64,000 nt of DNA, taken from contig CAVUGE010000030.1 of assembly GCA_963740945.1 (NCBI GenBank), forward strand, positions 62,001-126,000. Direction: 5' to 3'. This document shows, in pieces, positions 61,190-64,000 of this stretch. Below the pieces are notes generated by a model. It was not told where the DNA came from and did no database searches. It saw only the letters and a program-made list of their open reading frames with translations. Made by a program: the position numbers and the translations under genes. Position 1 is the first letter of the stretch; every line of letters begins with the position of its first letter. This stretch comes from CAVQBP01 sp963740945 (GTDB taxonomy: Bacteria; Bacteroidota; Ignavibacteria; Ignavibacteriales; Ignavibacteriaceae).

Positions 61190-62292
61190 AAAACTTTTAC
61201 CTTTGTTTCCACAGGTAATGGTTCTACTTTACTTCCCATAAGAATAGCTACCGGACGCAGCGGTTCAATATTGCTGAATAAGATTTTCATTGCTGCTGCA
61301 ATTGGTACCGAAAGAAACATTCCAACTATTCCCCAAACCCATCCCCAAAATATTAATGAGAATAAAACAAACACCGGGCTTAAATCCATTTGTTTACCAA
61401 GATAGTGAGGTTCCACTAGGCTCCCCATTATCGTATGATTAATTGTAAGTAAAGCTGCCATGGAAATGGCTGTAAAGCCAAAACCATATTCAAGTAATGC
61501 AATTATAATAGGGGCAATTGTTGCAATTAATGCACCTATATTAGGTATAAAATTCAAAATAAATGTCAGCAATCCCCAGATTAACGCATAATCTATTCCA
61601 TAAGACAAAAAAATTATAGTAGCTACAATTGCAACTAGTAAACTAATAATCGTTTTAATAACGATATAAGATTGAAGCTGGGTATTAAAGCTATTAATGG
61701 TTCTCTCCACAGAATCTTTATTTCTGCTGAATGCGATCTTTACCCTCTCTTCAAATTGCTTTTTCCCTAATACCATAAAAATCCAAAAAATCATCATGAT
61801 AATAAAATCCTCCAGCATAGAGGAAAATGAACTTACTATATTCTGAATTATTCCCGCTTTAAATAATCCCTGAAAGACTGTACCGAAATCAAATTCCTGC
61901 AGATTAAGATTAAATAAAGCAGCAAATTCTTTAACAGTTAAATTAAAAGGCGTTAAAATCTGCTGCAAAAATTTAGATATGTTTGCTGAATATGCCTGCA
62001 TATTTTGCGGGAAAGAACTAAGTGAGGAGACTATTAGTAATCCCATTAAATAATACACAGCTGATATCATGATGAAAATGAGAATCAATGAAACCCATAT
62101 CGGTACTCCATACCTTTTTAAATAAGCAACTAACGGGTGAAAAAGATATGTTAAAAAAATCGAAATTGTAAATGGAATTAATATCTCTTTCAGCGCCATC
62201 AAAACATAAACAAATAAAACAAATGAAATAAAGCCTAACAGGTAGGCTACAACCTTTGTTTGTATTCCGGTTGGTAACTCTGTATTAGTCAT
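61186..62292 (-). CDS. AI-2E/PerM family membrane permease
   Basis: This 368-residue protein has about seven membrane helices and the family's conserved texts: VSLILIFIMISAVYYL near the N-terminal third, VLGKKQFEERVKIAF in the middle, and LLTFILNFIPNIGALIATIAPIIIALL and NHTIMGSLVEPHYLGKQMDLSPVFVLFSLIFWGWVWGIVGMFLSVPIAAAM at the C-terminal half. Members include AI-2 exporters and Na+/H+ antiporters. The substrate is unknown. It overlaps the polymerase gene by 4 bp and follows the metallopeptidase gene by 3 bp, one transcription unit. Confidence 0.9.
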   Translation of the reverse strand: MTNTELPTGIQTKVVAYLLGFISFVLFVYVLMALKEILIPFTISIFLTYLFHPLVAYLKRYGVPIWVSLILIFIMISAVYYLMGLLIVSSLSSFPQNMQAYSANISKFLQQILTPFNLTVKEFAALFNLNLQEFDFGTVFQGLFKAGIIQNIVSSFSSMLEDFIIMMIFWIFMVLGKKQFEERVKIAFSRNKDSVERTINSFNTQLQSYIVIKTIISLLVAIVATIIFLSYGIDYALIWGLLTFILNFIPNIGALIATIAPIIIALLEYGFGFTAISMAALLTINHTIMGSLVEPHYLGKQMDLSPVFVLFSLIFWGWVWGIVGMFLSVPIAAAMKILFSNIEPLRPVAILMGSKVEPLPVETKVKVL

Positions 62293-62295
62293 ATT

Positions 62296-63201
62296 TTATT
62301 TAAATATTAATTGTTTTAAAATTCTTTCACCGTTATAATAAAACCAATCCGTTTTTATATAATTGTTTTGAAGTATGTAATTAAAGTTTTCATCGGCATT
62401 ATATCTCAATGATAATGCTGACATTTTCCTAGCACTCGAAAAATCCATGTTCTCAAGCATATAAATAGATAATTTGTACATTGCATAGCTTGCGGAATAA
62501 TCTTTAACATGGATTGTTTTATCAAAATTTTTTACAAAGAGCTCGTACTGCTCATTTAATTCTCTCGCTAAATCAATAAATACTGGGATAGAATTATAGT
62601 CATAATTATTTTCATTTAAACTCTTAATAACCTGGAATTTATCAAATTCATTTCCATCTAAATAAATATTAATCAATGAATCCTTAAATAGTTCTTTTCT
62701 TATACGGCTCAAATAATAATAACTTCTATTGGGGTTTTGATTTATAAGCAATGAGTAGTTTGTATCCGCTTCAGAATAATTATATCCTTTTGCTAAAAAG
62801 TCAGCTAAAGATAGTTCAATATTGTAATAATATCCTGTGTTTTTATAAAATGAAATATTGCTTTTCAATAATTCAACTGCTTTAATGTTTTGATTGAGCT
62901 TAGATTCACAATTTGCCATTCCAATTAATGAAGAATAATTCTTTCCAAGACTGAATATATCTTCAAAAACATTCTTTGCTTTATTATATTCTTTCTCATT
63001 ATATAAATTCCAGGCTTTTCTTAATCTGTATGCTATATATCTTGGACATACCTTATAGAATATCGATTTTCTACCAAAATAAAAATTAGCCTTGTCAATA
63101 TCTTTTTTAGTATTTATCATGCTAAGGAAATTGGTATAATCCAGATTTAATTTGTCAAACGGAATTCCGTATATTTCTTTAAAATCAAGATCTGAATACA
63201 A
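62296..63201 (-). CDS. C-terminal TPR part of a frame-interrupted metallopeptidase
   Basis: Read alone this would start at TTG 63201, but that codon is an internal Leu. The same frame stays open upstream to 63312 and encodes PFRIPEFFKQVSSISYIYAGSF, then SKYLIDNYGIEKYKR, leading into LYSDLDF. This is a natural continuation of the peptidase domain of the gene at 63234-64000. The C-terminal part holds helical TPR-like repeats (AWNLYNEKEYNKAKNVFEDI, ADTNYSLLINQNPNRSYYYLSRIRK). It is therefore the distal half of one gene, joined by a -1 frame change in an A6 run. Confidence 0.75.
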   Translation of the reverse strand: MYSDLDFKEIYGIPFDKLNLDYTNFLSMINTKKDIDKANFYFGRKSIFYKVCPRYIAYRLRKAWNLYNEKEYNKAKNVFEDIFSLGKNYSSLIGMANCESKLNQNIKAVELLKSNISFYKNTGYYYNIELSLADFLAKGYNYSEADTNYSLLINQNPNRSYYYLSRIRKELFKDSLINIYLDGNEFDKFQVIKSLNENNYDYNSIPVFIDLARELNEQYELFVKNFDKTIHVKDYSASYAMYKLSIYMLENMDFSSARKMSALSLRYNADENFNYILQNNYIKTDWFYYNGERILKQLIFK

Positions 63202-63233
63202 TCTTTTATACTTCTCAATTCCGTAATTATCAA

Positions 63234-64000
63234 TTAAATATTTTGAAAAAGAACCGGCATATATATAAGAAATGCTTGATACCTGTTTAAAAAACTCAGG
63301 TATCCGAAAAGGTTTTTTAAATCTGTTTTATATCCGTTATTATATGCAAGTGATGCCATAAAATGGATATAATTTTCATCATAAATAGGATCAGCCGCTA
63401 CGGCAGCACCTTCTATCAAATAAGGATTAAAATTATCAGCAACTTTGAATACACCTTTTGCGAAAGCTGCTGTAAAACAATGAGCAAGCTCATGCTTGAG
63501 GGTTACGTTGTAATCATCATATGATATATAAATCTGTAGCAGCCATGGTTTTGCAATATCTGCATTTTCCGAACCGAATAGTCTTTTTTTCTGTTCATCA
63601 TTCAAAAAAAGAAATGATTCAATTTTCTTATTAAGGCTGTCTTTAAAAAATTCACTCAATGTTTTATAATAATATTCATGATGGACAGCAATATCCTTAA
63701 TCAAATTTTCTTTTACGGACATCGGATAATGGATAATGAAATGAGGTGATTCAATAGTACCCGTTAATTCTTTTTCTATTCTGCTTTTATCGGTAGAATA
63801 TTTTAGAATAGGTGAAAAATAAATAAATAGGGAAGGGATTAAAATCACGATAAAGAAAAAAAATTTCCTGGTCATATGATTTTTATGATAGTAGATCTGG
63901 TATGCTATGTATAGTAAACCACCGAAAAAAATTATGTTTAATAGCCTGTACAAAGCTAATTTTATATCTACACTTAACCCTTCGTCATATATTGTTCCCG
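63234..64000 (-). CDS. Membrane HExxH metallopeptidase, N-terminal part (partial, frame-interrupted)
   Basis: The frame runs off the window end; it is open through 64000, encoding GLSVDIKLALYRLLN, so its true start lies outside. Two helices (IIFFGGLLYIAYQIYY; KFFFFIVILIPSLFIYF) precede a periplasmic peptidase domain. The zinc motif is LKHELAHCFT and a downstream IEGAAVAAD could supply the third ligand, the gluzincin/peptidase-MA layout. The frame reads 28 more codons past TTA AAA AAC (63320-63312) before stopping at 63234, but sequence similarity continues in the -1 frame. A AAA AAC is an in-frame slippery heptamer. Programmed frameshifting, a phase-variable tract or a sequencing indel are the possible explanations. 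Confidence 0.75.
   Translation of the reverse strand, partial: GTIYDEGLSVDIKLALYRLLNIIFFGGLLYIAYQIYYHKNHMTRKFFFFIVILIPSLFIYFSPILKYSTDKSRIEKELTGTIESPHFIIHYPMSVKENLIKDIAVHHEYYYKTLSEFFKDSLNKKIESFLFLNDEQKKRLFGSENADIAKPWLLQIYISYDDYNVTLKHELAHCFTAAFAKGVFKVADNFNPYLIEGAAVAADPIYDENYIHFMASLAYNNGYKTDLKNLFGYLSFLNRYQAFLIYMPVLFQNI
63312..63318 (-). other. A AAA AAC heptamer, possible -1 frameshift site
   Basis: On the minus strand the codons are TTA AAA AAC (63320-63312). This puts the heptamer A AAA AAC exactly in the zero frame, the classical X XXY YYZ shift signal. After a -1 shift the next codon is CCT, which begins the frame of the downstream part (PFRIPEFF). No stimulatory Shine-Dalgarno-like sequence or pseudoknot is obvious nearby. 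Confidence 0.45.

Overview
The window is about 64 kb of AT-rich bacterial DNA (roughly one third G+C by eye). It most resembles the Ignavibacteria/Bacteroidota side of the FCB group. The best markers are a type IX secretion (T9SS) C-terminal sorting domain with the NQNYPNPFNPSTTI motif on a DUF4331 protein, a TonB-dependent receptor paired with a DUF4249 lipoprotein, PorV-like and DUF4835 proteins, a DUF6266 protein, and a serine palmitoyltransferase locus. This placement is an inference from protein families. There is no rRNA here and only one tRNA, Ala(GGC).

Layout. 1-4.5 kb is a mosaic of accessory DNA: DUF2938, an N-terminally clipped higher-G+C DUF4386 gene, a ligD 5' fragment, inverted repeats and a secreted serine hydrolase. 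4.5-6.3 kb holds a secreted thermonuclease, a coupled small helical protein and DUF6266. 6.3-11.8 kb is bracketed by a 25-bp direct repeat and carries a truncated KdpD-like sensor, an APC-permease stump, a KimA/YdaO-like transporter and an NtrC-type regulator without a GAFTGA motif. 12.4-15.7 kb holds an FtsX-type permease, an unknown membrane protein and tRNA-Ala. 15.8-16.5 kb is a haem-motif lipoprotein gene flanked by inverted copies of a palindrome-ended repeat. 16.6-20 kb looks like a complete core bacterial ceramide pathway (reductase, Spt, GNAT-type ceramide synthase). 20-28.5 kb has envelope proteins and signalling genes (receiver-adenylate cyclase, PAS histidine kinase, LytTR regulator, degenerate receiver). 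28.6-36.1 kb has small NTF2/DinB proteins, then DUF4331-TPR-DUF6702-HupE-SDR. 36.4-40.7 kb is a TonB receptor, DUF4249 and a double rhodanese-fold lipoprotein. 40.9-44.1 kb covers Fe-S biogenesis (Rrf2, cysteine desulfurase, small unknown, IscA) and Mn-type superoxide dismutase. 44.3-49.6 kb is housekeeping: purD, a glycosyltransferase, guaB and a glutaryl-CoA-type dehydrogenase. 49.7-58.3 kb is one export operon (TolC-MacA-ATPase-four MacB-type permeases). 58.7-64 kb has a chemoreceptor fragment, GNAT, CCA/poly(A) polymerase, PerM and a membrane metallopeptidase interrupted by a -1 frame change at a slippery heptamer.

The most unusual signals are: five ~97-bp elements with ends AAAGATGACATCTTT / AAAGATGTCATCTTT, one showing compensatory change between its ends; the GAFTGA-less regulator next to paired 21-bp-spaced CATTTTGAAA motifs; the 25-bp direct repeat that supplies the stop codon of the clipped KdpD-like gene; the lipoprotein with two rhodanese folds that both lack the catalytic cysteine; and the in-frame A AAA AAC heptamer joining two halves of a metallopeptidase gene.
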